A DNA stretch of 64,000 bases, taken from Tetrahymena thermophila SB210. Its lineage: Eukaryota; Ciliophora; Oligohymenophorea; Hymenostomatida; Tetrahymenidae. The stretch lies in NCBI RefSeq assembly GCF_000189635.1, contig NW_002476364.1:310001-374000 (forward strand), written 5' to 3'. The notes under the pieces were generated by a model. The model was not told where the DNA came from. It was given only the letters and a program-made list of their open reading frames with translations, and did no database searches. How positions within the stretch are numbered: position 1 is the stretch's first letter; the number at the start of each line of letters is the position of its first letter. The position numbers were made by a program, and so were the translations under genes. Positions 22,829-34,547 of this stretch are shown piece after piece.

Positions 22829-24873
22829 ATGTTGAGATAAACTGTTGAGGGAGATATTAATTCAAATGAGAATTTAAATGGCAAGTATCCTGTTAATTAC
22901 CCTTAGATTTCAATTTTCATCAAATCTGAAGCTGATTAAATAAAATCGATGAGGAATCCTCCTTCCTTACCTTAAACTTATAATTTAATAAAGGGGTAGC
23001 ATTTGAACTAGTATAATTAATAATACAATGGACCTAGTGCTGATCTAAAGGAGCTCAAGTAAAAAGAGTTTTCGTATTACTTGCTTCAAAATAAAAATAC
23101 AGATTAAATATTAGAATTTGTAAAATTAAAGGCCTTCGAAATGAATTTAGATGAGAAAAAAATAAATTAAATATGTTAATAATCTTTTAATCAATTTGAA
23201 CTGAGTCGCGAAGATCCAGGAAGCAGTCTAATGTAGATATTTTTAAATATTTATTTCAAAACAGAGTCTACAGTTGCTAGTAAAACTGAGAAAGAATTGT
23301 AATAAAAGAAAAATAAATAGCTTCTTAAGTAAAACTAAAATAATACTTAAATTACTAGCTAAATTAGAATAAAAGTACCTTCTTAATTCTAAAAATCAAC
23401 AGACCATTAGTATGACCATGCTACTTTTATGAAAATCCCTTTAGGTTTGAGCTCTAACATCAATGAAAGTAATAAAATTATTAAACTAAAAGGACTAAAT
23501 GTTAACGAAAATTAGCTGATTATGTGCAACATTTGTTGTGAAGAATGGTTTTATTCATAATTTTTTCGTATTTCTATGCAGTGCACTCATATATTTTGTA
23601 TCCATTGTGCATAAAACTATCTAATTACCTAAATCAAAAACTCAAACGTGTTCTGTATCAAATGTCCACAAGAAGACTGCAGTGTTTATTTTTATGATCA
23701 TGAAATATTTCTAGCTTTAAACTAAGACAGTTACTACATTAGAAAATACATGACTATAAAGAAACTTAAAATTTTAAATTCTAATCCAAGAACAAGATGT
23801 AACTCATTTATATTATTAATATTTAAATTAACATTATTTTATTTACCTGCAATAATAAAAATAAACAAGGGTCCTCACAAAGCCTTATTTTAAACCCCCT
23901 TTTCTTATATTTTTTAGATATGCTACCTTCATTGCTCAAAAACACTATCTATTCGAATAAAATTAATCTAATTTTTATTTTATTTTTAAACTTTTACTCA
24001 ATTTTTTTATTCTGTGTATTAATAGGCATTTCAAATCAAACAATAACAGATTATAATGAGAAAGAAAAATTTAGATCTTTTTTTTTAATGCATAAAATAT
24101 AAAAATGAATTTAACCTATTTTTGATAAATAATAAGTTTTTAATTTAGTTTATGCAGGTGTTAACAAATTTTTAATTAATATTTATGTAATTATAAATTG
24201 AAAATGATTTACTATAAAATTATAATAGGGTGTATAAATCCTAAATGCAACAACTATATAAAAGCTGTATAAGAAAGTGCTCTTACCTTTGGTATAACCA
24301 AAACACATGTAAGTTTGGAATAATTTTATGAATGTGACTAATGCAAAATGAAATTTTGCACAGTTTGTTATTATCCTGCTCATTTGGGTAAATTATTTAA
24401 TTTTTTAATGCTAAATTTATAACTTAAAAAATGTTCATTTTTTCTAAAAAGATAAATCTTGTGAAGAAAATTATAAAATAATTTATGAAGAAATTAAAAA
24501 ATAGAGAAGATAGAATAAAATGAGGCTATTTAATTAATTTTTTTTGAGAATATTTGGTACACTTGCAAAGATATTTCTATACATTTTATTTTATTTAGCA
24601 TACCTAGTCTTTTGCATTCCTTTCAGCCTAATATACCCATAGTTTTTATTTTATTAAATTTAAAATAATAGAAGAGAGTAATATAATAATGTATTAAAAT
24701 CAATAATATACGCATTTTTGACAATACTCAGCTTAATTTCTTTTCCATTAACCTATTTAATGCTAATAACAATTGGCATCGAAATCTACTTTTTACCTCG
24801 AGTTAAAAAGATTTTAAAATTATAAAAAAAAGAATATAAAAATAGCTAAACTTACTTAGTAAAAAAGGTGTGA
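22829..24873 (+). CDS. RBR paralogue lacking RING2 (RBR-2)
   Basis: Exons 22829-23798, 24229-24387 and 24452-24873 total 1551 bases, 516 residues. The N-terminal ~230 residues are Gln/Asn-rich. RING1 is intact (MCNICCEEW...CTHIFCIHC...CIKCPQEDC). The IBR is present: WCINPKCNNYIK after the first intron, then CDQCKMKFCTVCYYPAHLG and SCEEN. In the paralogues RING2 would follow; here the chain passes straight into a basic stretch (EEIKKQRRQNKMR) and three hydrophobic segments. There is therefore no catalytic Cys and the protein should not act as an RBR ligase by the usual route. It could still bind an E2 through RING1 or act as a regulator. Intron phases match those of its neighbours. A minus-sense or alternative frame near 23920 lies wholly within its first intron. 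Confidence 0.85.
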
Positions 24874-25976
24874 ATTTATGTATACAAAATAAAAAGAAAT
24901 AAGATTTTCTTTTTAAAATTAATCAATTAATAATTTATACAAATTATAAAATAAAAATGTCAATAATGAATTTAATTTATTTAACAAAACTTATATCATT
25001 TGTTTATTTATGTCTGTCTATGTATGTGTTTATGTGCGTCTTTCATTTTTAGAGAGAAAAAATGAAGGAAATTCAAAATATACTTGTAAAATTATTAGCC
25101 TTTAAAATTGTGTAAAGAGTAAGTTATTAGATTTATTTTGAAATAAGAAAATGTTTTGAGAAGAAAATTATCTAATAATTAATTATAAAGGAATAAAATA
25201 GATGAAGAAATTACCACTCATTTAGATGCTAACAATTTATTTATGGTAATTGATTTATTCCTTAAATTAGTTTTAGTTGTTTTCAATAAACAAAAAAACT
25301 TATGAATATCTTTATTTTATATCTTTGTTTGTCTTATGAAAATATTACACAAATAAATTATAAGTTGATTAAGATATTTTAAATTTAATAAATTTGATTT
25401 TTTAAAATGATGATTGTATTTATCGCAAATAGAATATTGAAAACAACAAATTTCTATAAGAAATTGACTCATTTTTATAATTACAAGTAAGGATATCCAA
25501 GAAGAAAATAATAAATGACAAATAGAAATAATTTATGCTAAATTTTAGCTAAGTTTATTTTACTATAGAGAAAATTTTAATTACTTTTAAGTAAATATAA
25601 AATTGAAAAGACTGAGTATTAAATTTAAAATAATATATATGTTTATTACTATGTATGAATCGAATAAACAGATTTAACTACTGGTTAATTTTATTTTTTT
25701 TTTGAGAAAGTAATGAATTTTAGCAAACCTTACATATGATTAATTAATAAATCGCTATACATGTTTTTGAGTTAAGTTCGAAGTATATGATTTTTCTGAC
25801 TGACTGATTGATTGATTGTTTTTTTGTTTGTTTTGTATGAATTGGTTTAACAAAAAATATATAAATAGATTTTATACCTACAACCTTAAAAATAAATAAT
25901 AAAGAAAGCAATCTCCAAATTAAGTTTATTTAGAAATTGATTGATTGATTTATTTATTTAGGTTTAATTTATTCAA
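24874..25976. other. spacer between RBR-2 and RBR-3
   Basis: 1.1 kb of AT-rich DNA in which I see no gene; there are short TTTG and TGAT runs near 25800-25830 and 25935-25960. Confidence 0.55.
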
Positions 25977-28247
25977 ATGAGCTACAAAGTTAACAATAAC
26001 AATAATGATGGCAATAACAATAGCGAGATCGTCATAGATATACCAGATGAGCGCAATGCTCTGAATGTGAAAACTCAGGCTACTAAAAACTCTAATCCTA
26101 AAAATCAGTTTAATAATTTTACAGACTTAGAGACAAAAATGAAGATCTTTGAGTAGTAGATAATTGCAGAAGGTATCAAGAAATAAAATTCGCAAAAATA
26201 AGATTTTTCAGCAAACCCAAGTCCTATGAACAAGCAATATACACTCACAAGACAACATTCAGAATAATACAGACCATCACCAAATAATAGTGATTATCTT
26301 AAGGATAGGGAAAGATAAATATCTTTACAAAAAGCAGCACCATATATGAATTAGTTCAAAAATCGTACAGAAAAAGCAGTTCAAGAGATTAATGTAAAAG
26401 ACTAAAATATAAGCTATTAAAGATTTGATCCCTCATTAGACAATAAAGAGAAGAAAGTACTATTTTTGAAAATAAAGATTCTTGAAATGTAGTTAAATCT
26501 TCAAAGAGCTGAAGATTATATTGACAAATAGCTTCCTATAAACACTTCATCAAGAGAGTAATTAATGGAAAACCTACTAGACTATCTCCTTAGTGAAGAT
26601 TAAAAGGAGAAAAATATGAGAAGAAGTATCAAGTCTCCAAAGAAAAAATAAACACAAAAACCAAATCCATTAATATTTCAAGGACTCGCAAACATAAACA
26701 TGGCTATCAGTTAGGAGCTAGTCGATTGCACCCCTAAAACAGGGTTGATAAAGTAGAATCAAATAGTCAATTGTAATATATGCTGCTAAGATAAACTAGG
26801 CACTCAAACAATATAACTATCTTCTTTTTGGTAACTTGACAAAAATTTTACACCTTAATTAAGAATTTTTAAATGCATTTAGCTAATTAATTTAAAAAGA
26901 AATAATTAACAAGTAAATATAAAAATAAATAAATAGATTATTACATAGATTTTATTTTTATTAATAAAATTCACTCAAATATTTTCTTAAATAACTTACT
27001 TTTTTTTAAATGATTTTCGGCACAAATTCATTATTATTTATTGCATTGCAAATTCTTGTTCTCATTATTATTATTATTATTAAAATAGCACTCATTCTTT
27101 TTGTATTTCTTGCTTAGAAAAATATATCTCTTTTAGAATTTAAGATGGGAAATGCACACATATTTACTGTCCTCAAGCCAATTGCAAGAGTGTTCTCAAT
27201 GATAAAGAAATTTAAAAAATAATATCGAAAAGTTCTTTTCAGTAATATTTAAAAATAAAGAAGCTCTCCCTCATAAATAACGACAAACAAATTAGATGTA
27301 TGCTCTTTTTTACTAAATGAACATTTATTCATTATAATTTTTATTTTAAATCAGTTTTAAAATTTATTTTTTTTATTAAGATTGCTAGAAAGGAAATTGT
27401 GATAGTTATGTAAAATTTAGTCCAGGAACTTAGATAGAAGCTTGCTAATATTGCAATTCAAAAGTATGCTATGATTGCTACATGCCAGCTCATAAAGGAA
27501 GTAAGAATTAAACAATCTAAACTATTTAACTATTTATTTAACATCAGTGACATGCGAGCAGAATATGGAAAAAAAACTACAGGCTTTGATACACGCAATA
27601 AGGAAAGGAGATTGTCCTTCCTGTAAAAATAGTATAATGAAAATATAAGGTAAAAATAAATATAATTTTTAGAGTTTTATAAAATAAATATTTAATAATT
27701 AAAAGTTGAAAATGCAGTCAGATGTCCAACTTGTAATTTCGACTTTTGTTGGCTTTGCAATAAGAAATATAGCAAATATCATTATCGATTTTGGAATTTT
27801 TGTTGCGGTTGTCCTAGTAATTTATTCTTCATTTCTTATTTATTTATTTATAAATAAATAAACAAATCTAAATATTTAAATTTATTAGATATGCTAGAAG
27901 CAATTGAGTAGCCTACGTTCATGAATAAATTTAAGTATTTCCGTAAAGGTCTGTTTAGATTTTTTGTGATTTTGCTTATGAGCTTAGTTATGCTATGTGG
28001 TTATGCTGTAAGTCTGATTATTTTGCCTATATTTGTACCAGGCGGAGTATTCTTATATTATAATTACAAGACTTTCGAAAAGCGTTCAATGTTTGAATAA
28101 TTTTTAATAGGTGTAATTTTGCTAGCAATTGGAATAGTAGGTTACTTTATTTGGCTTATTTTATGTATATTCCCAGGCACTCTAATGGCTTTAAGAAAGT
28201 TTTATTAGATATCTGAGGCATATCTTGAATCAATAGGTTATAAATGA
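25977..28247 (+). CDS. RBR paralogue with RING2 but no catalytic Cys (RBR-3)
   Basis: Six exons (25977-26830, 27089-27297, 27381-27500, 27548-27649, 27706-27816, 27889-28247) total 1755 bases, 584 residues. RING1: CNICCQDKLG, then CTHSFCISC across the first intron, and YCPQANC. IBR: YCQKGNC, CQYCNSKVCYDC, and AHKGMTC. RING2: CPSCKNSIMKIQVENAVRC, then CPTCNFDFCWLC. The last three zinc-binding pairs survive, but the expected G-C-N-H-M is V-E-N-A-V: residue ~430, where RBR-1 has its catalytic Cys, is Glu, and the adjacent His is Ala. The intron just before this codon is at the same place and phase as in RBR-1, so the alignment is firm. Two or three hydrophobic segments end the protein. It is probably a pseudo-ligase that keeps the fold and membrane anchor. 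Confidence 0.9.
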
Positions 28248-29292
28248 AGGCAAAAAATGTCAAATCTCAAAATATTTTATTTTTCCTCTTTCATAACTAA
28301 CATAAGTAATAAATCAATTCATGGTGTTTAAAAAAATAACATATTAAAAAAGTAAAAAAACTCAAAAATTAAAAACAATTCTTAATTAGCTCCAAAATAT
28401 AATTTAATATCGCCTATCTACCTATTAATTTAATTACCTACCTATCTACCTACCTTCCTACCTAGTTGCATACCTATTTTGCTCCTAAATTTATATATTC
28501 ATTTATTTATTTAATAGAAAATTTACTTTTTGAAAGTAGATTATAATCTTTAAAATTAAATTATATATTTATATTTATTATTATTCACTTGTAAATTATA
28601 TGTATCATATATATATATATATGTATTTGTTTCTTTCTTTTGTTTCTTAACAATTTTAATAAACAGGGAAAATTTCTAATTAAATATTAATGCTTATTCG
28701 CTCGCTTTAAAGGTTCATGTGTTAAATGTGTTATGTATGACTCAAACCACCTTTTTTTTATTAGTAATTTTAATTATAAGGAACTTATTTTTTCTAAATT
28801 TTATAAAAAGACTTTAATTTATTTATTTGTGCTTTGTATAGGAACATTTATGATTGATACTTTTTGATTTTTTTTTTAGGTAGTTAGTCAAATAATTAAC
28901 GTTAATTATTTGATAGTTTTAAATTAATATTTCAATATTTTTGCTGTGTTTAATTTTTTTTAATTTTTCTTAAAATATCTTGCAAATTAATTTAGAGACA
29001 CTCAATTTGTATTTGGCTATTAATAAATAATATTCTGAAGAAAAGATTTATTCAATAAAACAACTTGATAGAATTTTTCATTCTAACACAATTTGTTAAA
29101 GAGATAATTAGAATTTATTATAATATTTAAAAGGCTTGATTACGATTAATAATTTTAAATTATTTTATTTTCTATTAAATAAACATCCATGAAAAATCCA
29201 TTTGACAGCAATAAATGTAAGATAGCAGTTTGATTTTTCCATTCAATTTAACAAATAGTCTTAAACATAAATAACTTCATCAATTTTATAAT
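28248..29292. other. AT-rich spacer with CTAC microsatellite
   Basis: There is no gene. A CTAC/CTAT-type simple repeat (about 28411-28475) and an AT dinucleotide run near 28606-28622 are the only features I can name. Confidence 0.6.
28411..28475. repeat. imperfect CTAC/CTAT microsatellite
   Basis: A run of CTAC, CTAT and CTTC units interrupted by an AT-rich patch. It is intergenic. Confidence 0.75.
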
Positions 29293-31571
29293 ATGGCAGA
29301 TTTTATGAACGAGAATTTAAATTTGGCTTTTGAAAATATTTCAAAGCCTCAGCTGTTATTTAACGATAGCTATTTTACTGTCAGTAACAATACTTAGTTG
29401 TAGAACCAATCGCAAGGCTAGCTTGTTGAAAAAATTAAAGCAATATAAAACAATATCATTCCTTACAACGAAATAAGATTCTTTTAAAATCTAAGAAACA
29501 TACAAGCATGTTTTACTTTTGACTTCGATAAAGACCAATCCAAATCATTGTACATTAAAACAGACTAAGAATTTAACAGAATGTTAGAGCTCGTAAAATC
29601 TTTTATTAAAAAAATGGTTTTTATTTACAGATTTAAAATAATTTGAAAAGTTGAGAAATGCTGGAGTCATATGCTGGGATGTGCATTTCAATACTTACAG
29701 AAGTTTCTATGGTTTTGTTTGCTTTCTAGAAGTACTTAAATTGTTGCCAATTAATCATAAATTTGAACATTTTTTATAAGATTCCTAATAAAATATTTAC
29801 TTAGGATGATATATTTTTGTTTAAAATACATTTGATATCTTGATAGATAGATCTACAATACAAACAAATACTTGATTTTAATATTCATTTTTATCATTAA
29901 AGATTAGTACAATTGATCAAGATTATATCATAGATTGCTTAAGTTTGAGAAATGAAATACATAGATTAAAGGAAATCTTTTTGGATAAGTAGATTGTTAA
30001 AATAACTTTGGATTTACAAGAAAAAATAAATTGGCTTTACAGAGATTTTGGAATCTTAAATATCGTTAATAGCATTGATTTAAGTCTTTATTTAAAAGAA
30101 TTAAATTTGCCTTCAATAATTTCTTATTTGTGTGGGACACTGTTGAATTATCCTTTTCAAAAAATACTGCAAAACTTTGATTATCGTAAAAGACCTCTTA
30201 GCTTAAATGAAATTAATTATTTAAGAGCTTTTAGTTACTTTCCTTTGAGGATACTATCTATCCTAACAAATAATATCCTTTCTATTGAAAAAAGTAAACT
30301 TGAAGAGCTATTTAACAAGAGTTAATTGGCTTCTTGTTTGAGCTTAAAGCAACTAGAAAATCTCCTTTAAGAGAACTTAATTGAGAAACACTTTGAAATG
30401 TTCTGTATTGATAGAAATTACAACGAACAATAACAATATTTTTTGAGAAAAATTTTGAAGTGGAGAATACAGAGAGCCAAATTAGAAGATGAAAGTGTTG
30501 AATATATCTTCCCTGCATGCATAATTGAGAAATTTATTTCAGTGTATCCAACTTCTTCATAATAAGTGTTAGATGAATTAGTAAAATATCAGCAAGAAAT
30601 AAACCTCTAGCACTATGAAACATTTTACTCTTTTTTTGATGAGAGAAGCTATCAAAATTACAAAGAAAAGAATAGATTTAAACATGATACAAAATAATAA
30701 CAACAATAAACCTATTAAATATAGCAAACTTAGCAAATGCAATCACCAACTCCCAAAAAAATGCAATCTATCCAAGGAAGCACTAACTAAACTCCTTAAT
30801 TGCAAAAAGAGAATTCGCAGCAATAAAACTAAGAATCCCCTCCTCTTAGTCCAACTTCTTTATTAAAAGCAGTTAACTGGGTGGTAAAAAATCCGAACCA
30901 TGAAGGAACACCAGAAAAAAATTACAAAAAATTGATAAGCAGATAAAGTTTATCACCTTCGATACTAAAATATTCCCCATAAAATGGAGTTGATTCGCCT
31001 TAACATGATGTAAAAAATTTATTTGAATAAGTTTAAGATTGAAAAAGTTTTTTTATTAAAAGAATATCATGAAGGATTTATTATGTGTAATCAATGAGAG
31101 AAACTCTAAACAATCCTAAGTTAAATTTTAGCATTCTGTTTAGAGAGAACTGAGTAGAATAAATAACATGGAGGACACAAATGATACTGAAGAAGAGCAG
31201 TAATAAAAGGAAGACACTTTCTAAATGAACCTATTAAATAAGTTATAATCAAAATAATACTACATAAAAAACTCTAAAGAAAACCTTCCAAACAATATTA
31301 CAGATATCTTTGAATTAGCTAATCGTAAAAGAAAGAAAAATAAAGATAAAAAGAGAAAGAAAGAAGAAAAGTCACCACAATTAACTGCTTAGGTAAATAA
31401 ATAAATAAACACACACACATTTCAATAAACTCTTTTTTTTAATTTAATCATTTTATTTATTTGTTTTATTAATTTAATAATTTATTTTACATTAAATTCT
31501 AAAAGAAGGAACAAAAAGAAAAAGAAAAATTAAATATAGATAAGCTTCTAAAAGACTTGAATTGGATTTGA
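29293..31571 (+). CDS. unknown protein with Gln-rich middle and Lys-rich tail
   Basis: Model: exons 29293-29592, 29651-29731, 29903-31009, 31063-31392 and 31506-31571, all in phase, giving 627 residues. The first ~490 residues look folded and mostly helical, with no motif I can name (for example WLYRDFGILNIVNSIDLS, YDYRKRPLSLNEINYLRA-like stretches and WRIQRAKLEDES). A poly-Gln patch (around 30700) and a Ser/Pro-rich linker follow. The C-terminus is extremely Lys-rich (ANRKRKKNKDKKRKKEEK), as in nucleolar or chromatin proteins. There is no signal peptide or membrane span. The second intron (29732-29902) is the least certain: the sequence after its donor also reads as plausible protein for ~25 codons. 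The last acceptor could be 31505 or 31508. Function is not assigned. Confidence 0.65.
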
Positions 31572-32824
31572 ATTTAAATTATAAAATTTTACTCTAGCAG
31601 CTGTAAAACAAAACAAAACAAACAACTAACTAATAATCAAAACATTTTTGAATACAAAAACTTTTAAAATAAGAATTAATTAAATAATATATTAGATAAA
31701 GCTAAATAAATAAATAAATGAAATTATTATCTTAAATTATTTTTAATTAAAAAGTACTAAAAATTTATTCCAACATTATGTTTTTATATGTAAATATTTA
31801 TAAAATGCTACTAAATGATTAAAAGAATAAAGTGTAACACTAAAAATATTTATTTAATCTACTAATTTGCTTTATTTTTCATAAGCAACTCACAAACATA
31901 TCATCTATGTATACTTTTTAGCAATCCCATTCTTTTTATAATAGGAATATTTGAATATTTTTAGGAGTTTTAATTTTTTTAGTATAAGATTTAAACGAGA
32001 ATTTATTTAATTATAAATGACGAAAAGTTATAAGATATACTTGCAACTAAATAAATTTCGTAAAACAGTACATTTATTTTATTTTATCTTTAATGTTTAA
32101 TCTACAAGTTTATATAAAATATTAATAAAAGTAATTAATTGAGTTTAAAGTATCAAGCTATCTAAAATGAAAAATTAAGTAATTGTTCTGATGTAAATTA
32201 TAATCAAATCACTATAGAATATAAAAAATGAATATAATTTTACTGATAAAAATGTTTTATAAATATTGAATGCTAATCACAAAGGGTTTATAATAAAAAT
32301 ATAAAAAATAACTAATAACTAAATTGCAATTAATATGAAATATAGGAAGAAATTTATTTTTCCTTTTAAAATAATAATGGAAATATTTTATTATTAGAAT
32401 TATTTAGATTTATAAATTAGAATAAAATCATCTTTTTGGTCATAATTTTAATATATATATAAATATATATATTTATTTATCTTTATGTAAAAAGAAAGGT
32501 TGTCAAGTAATTTACTTAAAGTTTTATTTATCATGAACAAAAAGACAACGCCTAACTAAAAACTTGTTTGTTTAAAAATCTTTTAAAAATAAGAAATTTA
32601 TTTAAAATATCTTTAAATTATATTTTGTAAATAAATTAATAATCTTTTTTTTGTTTTTAAATAAAATCAAATCACAAATTCAAAAAATACAAAATTTAGA
32701 GTTTGATTAATATTTTGTAAACATAGAATCATTATCAATAAACAAACAATAAATAGTTAGTTAGATAGATAGATTGATCGAGAGATAATAAAATAAACCA
32801 AAAATATTTGACTTGGAGGAGAAA
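31572..32824. other. AT-rich spacer
   Basis: 1.25 kb with no gene seen. It has ATAT-rich runs near 32450-32475 and GATA runs near 32757-32785. Confidence 0.55.
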
Positions 32825-33551
32825 ATGAGTTTAGTTTAGAGAACAATATAGGCTTATGAGAAGGATGAAAAGTAGAGCTCATTATTTTGTTTGTTTATTT
32901 TCTTTATGCTCTTATGTATTCTTATTCAGTGATTAAGCAAATTTTATTTAAATTAATAGCAAAAACTTCGAAGAGTTCATTGAAAAAAGTTTAAAAGCAT
33001 TTAGAGAAGAAGGTATGAAATTCGAGTAGTAAAAGGAGTGCAATTCGTAATAAATGTCTGATAACTAAAGAAACGAATGGGAAGAAAAAATAGCTAGTTT
33101 GGAAAGTCTTTTTAAAATGTTTTGTGTGCTTAAAGGTTAAAAGAGAAAGAAATCAAGAGTCATGTATAACATTTGTGAGCATATTTATGGAAAGAATTTA
33201 CTAAAAAGAACATTTTGGTGCTGGAAAAGCCACCAGAAGAATGAAGAATATCTGCGTTAGATGGAAGAGTAAGCAGATGTATTTTATAACAGAAGGACAC
33301 TAACAAAAATAATGAGAAGTTGGTAAGATGTTGTAATTGATGAGAATAAAACAATAGTTAAAAACACTGCCTTAAAGAAAACTGAGTTAGAATTGCAAAA
33401 AAATCAAAAGGAGTTTGAAAACCAAATTAAGAGTTTGGAAATTTTGCTATAATAAAAAATATTAACACTGAGACATGAAGAATAACAATACAACATTTTA
33501 TTCTAAAAATAATAGCTCCTTTCATAAAATTAAAAAATTGAATTTGATTGA
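32825..33551 (+). CDS. small coiled-coil protein with Sfi1/centrin-binding-like helices
   Basis: Exons 32825-32871 and 32960-33551 total 639 bases, 212 residues. The middle holds two helices with the Sfi1-type spacing of Leu, aromatic and Trp: LLKRTFWCWKSHQKNEEYL, then ADVFYNRRTLTKIMRSWQDV. Such A-x7-L-x3-F-x2-W repeats bind centrin in basal-body proteins such as Sfi1 and POC5. The C-terminal ~60 residues are a Gln/Glu/Lys-rich coiled coil. The donor at 32872 (GTAGAG) keeps phase; another donor about 20 bases downstream is also in phase and would add a few residues. Ciliates are rich in basal-body centrin-binding proteins, so a cortical or basal-body role is plausible but inferred. The call rests on only two repeats. 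Confidence 0.6.
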
Positions 33552-34547
33552 TTGAATGATTTATTTATTTATTCTTTATTTAGCTATCTTTTATCAAAGA
33601 AGAATGAATGAATATCTAATTAAATAAATAAAGCAAATATATAATATACAAACACTTGATCAGTTAGCAATATATCATACATAGAAAGAGATAAATAGCA
33701 AATATATATATTCATAAATATATAGATAAAAAAGATAGATAGATAGAATGGTGCCTTATTCATTATAGAATATTTTATTATCAGAAATAATTTAGTAAGT
33801 AAATAAATAAATAACTTTATATCACTTTGTATATAGTAAAAAAAATAAATTTTCATTCATATAAATTAAATCAGCAATCAACTCATGCACTAAAATTAAA
33901 TCAAGAGAATAAAAAATAAATATTTTTCTTCAATAAATATTATTAATATAATAATATATAATATAATATATTAACACTTCTTTAATTAGCATTATACGAT
34001 ATAAATAATTAAATAACAAAAGTATCTATCACTTATAAATAGATAGATAGAATGAATGATGTTTTATTCATTCAAGAAAATTTTATAATCAGAAATAATT
34101 TCGTAAGTAAATAATTTTAAATTTCTTTGTATAAAATAAAAGAAATAAATTATCATTCATAACAATCAATTAATTCATTAAAAAAAATGAATCAAAAAAA
34201 CAAAAAATATATTTATTTGATAAAAATAATTATTTTTACTAATTTTAGGTTTTATTATTTATTTATCTTGAATTTTCTAAAATAATTTTTGAAGAGGCAT
34301 TGTTGTTCAAAGTTTTTTGATTTAAAATATGGGAAAAAAATAAGTTAAGAATATATATAAAATGTAAAAAAGAACTAACTTATTTATTTTGGTTTTGTTT
34401 TCTTGTTTTTTTTTAATTGATTATTCAGTAGTAGAAATCAATATTGTTATTTTGTTTAATCTTTTAAGTATATATAAATACATATATTATTTTAATAATC
34501 AAAGAAAGAAGGAAATTTTTATTTTTGTTAGAAGGTGGGAGGTGAAA
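33552..34547. other. AT-rich spacer with a duplicated ~125 bp block
   Basis: No gene is accepted here. Two diverged direct copies of a ~125 bp block lie at 33735-33860 and 34040-34160 (separate entry). A frame at 34389-34577 is composition-driven, and its end overlaps the next gene's start in another frame. Confidence 0.55.
33735..34160. repeat. two direct copies of a ~125 bp block, ~303 bp apart
   Basis: Copy A is about 33735-33860 and copy B about 34040-34160. Both start with GATA units followed by gaatg and a ttattcatt block, then share tcagaaataattt(a/c)gtaagtaaata, a ctttgtata stretch, and end in aataaatt(t/a)tcattcat. This is a diverged local duplication within a spacer. Confidence 0.7.

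Noticed and set aside
23920-24102. 60-residue plus-strand frame (MLPSLLKNTIY...)
   Set aside because: It lies entirely inside the first intron of RBR-2, between a donor and acceptor that join RING1 to IBR in phase. Composition is spacer-like.
30008-30866. Several short independent plus- and minus-strand proteins
   Set aside because: They are fragments or shadows of the single 29293-31571 frame when TAA/TAG are wrongly taken as stops.
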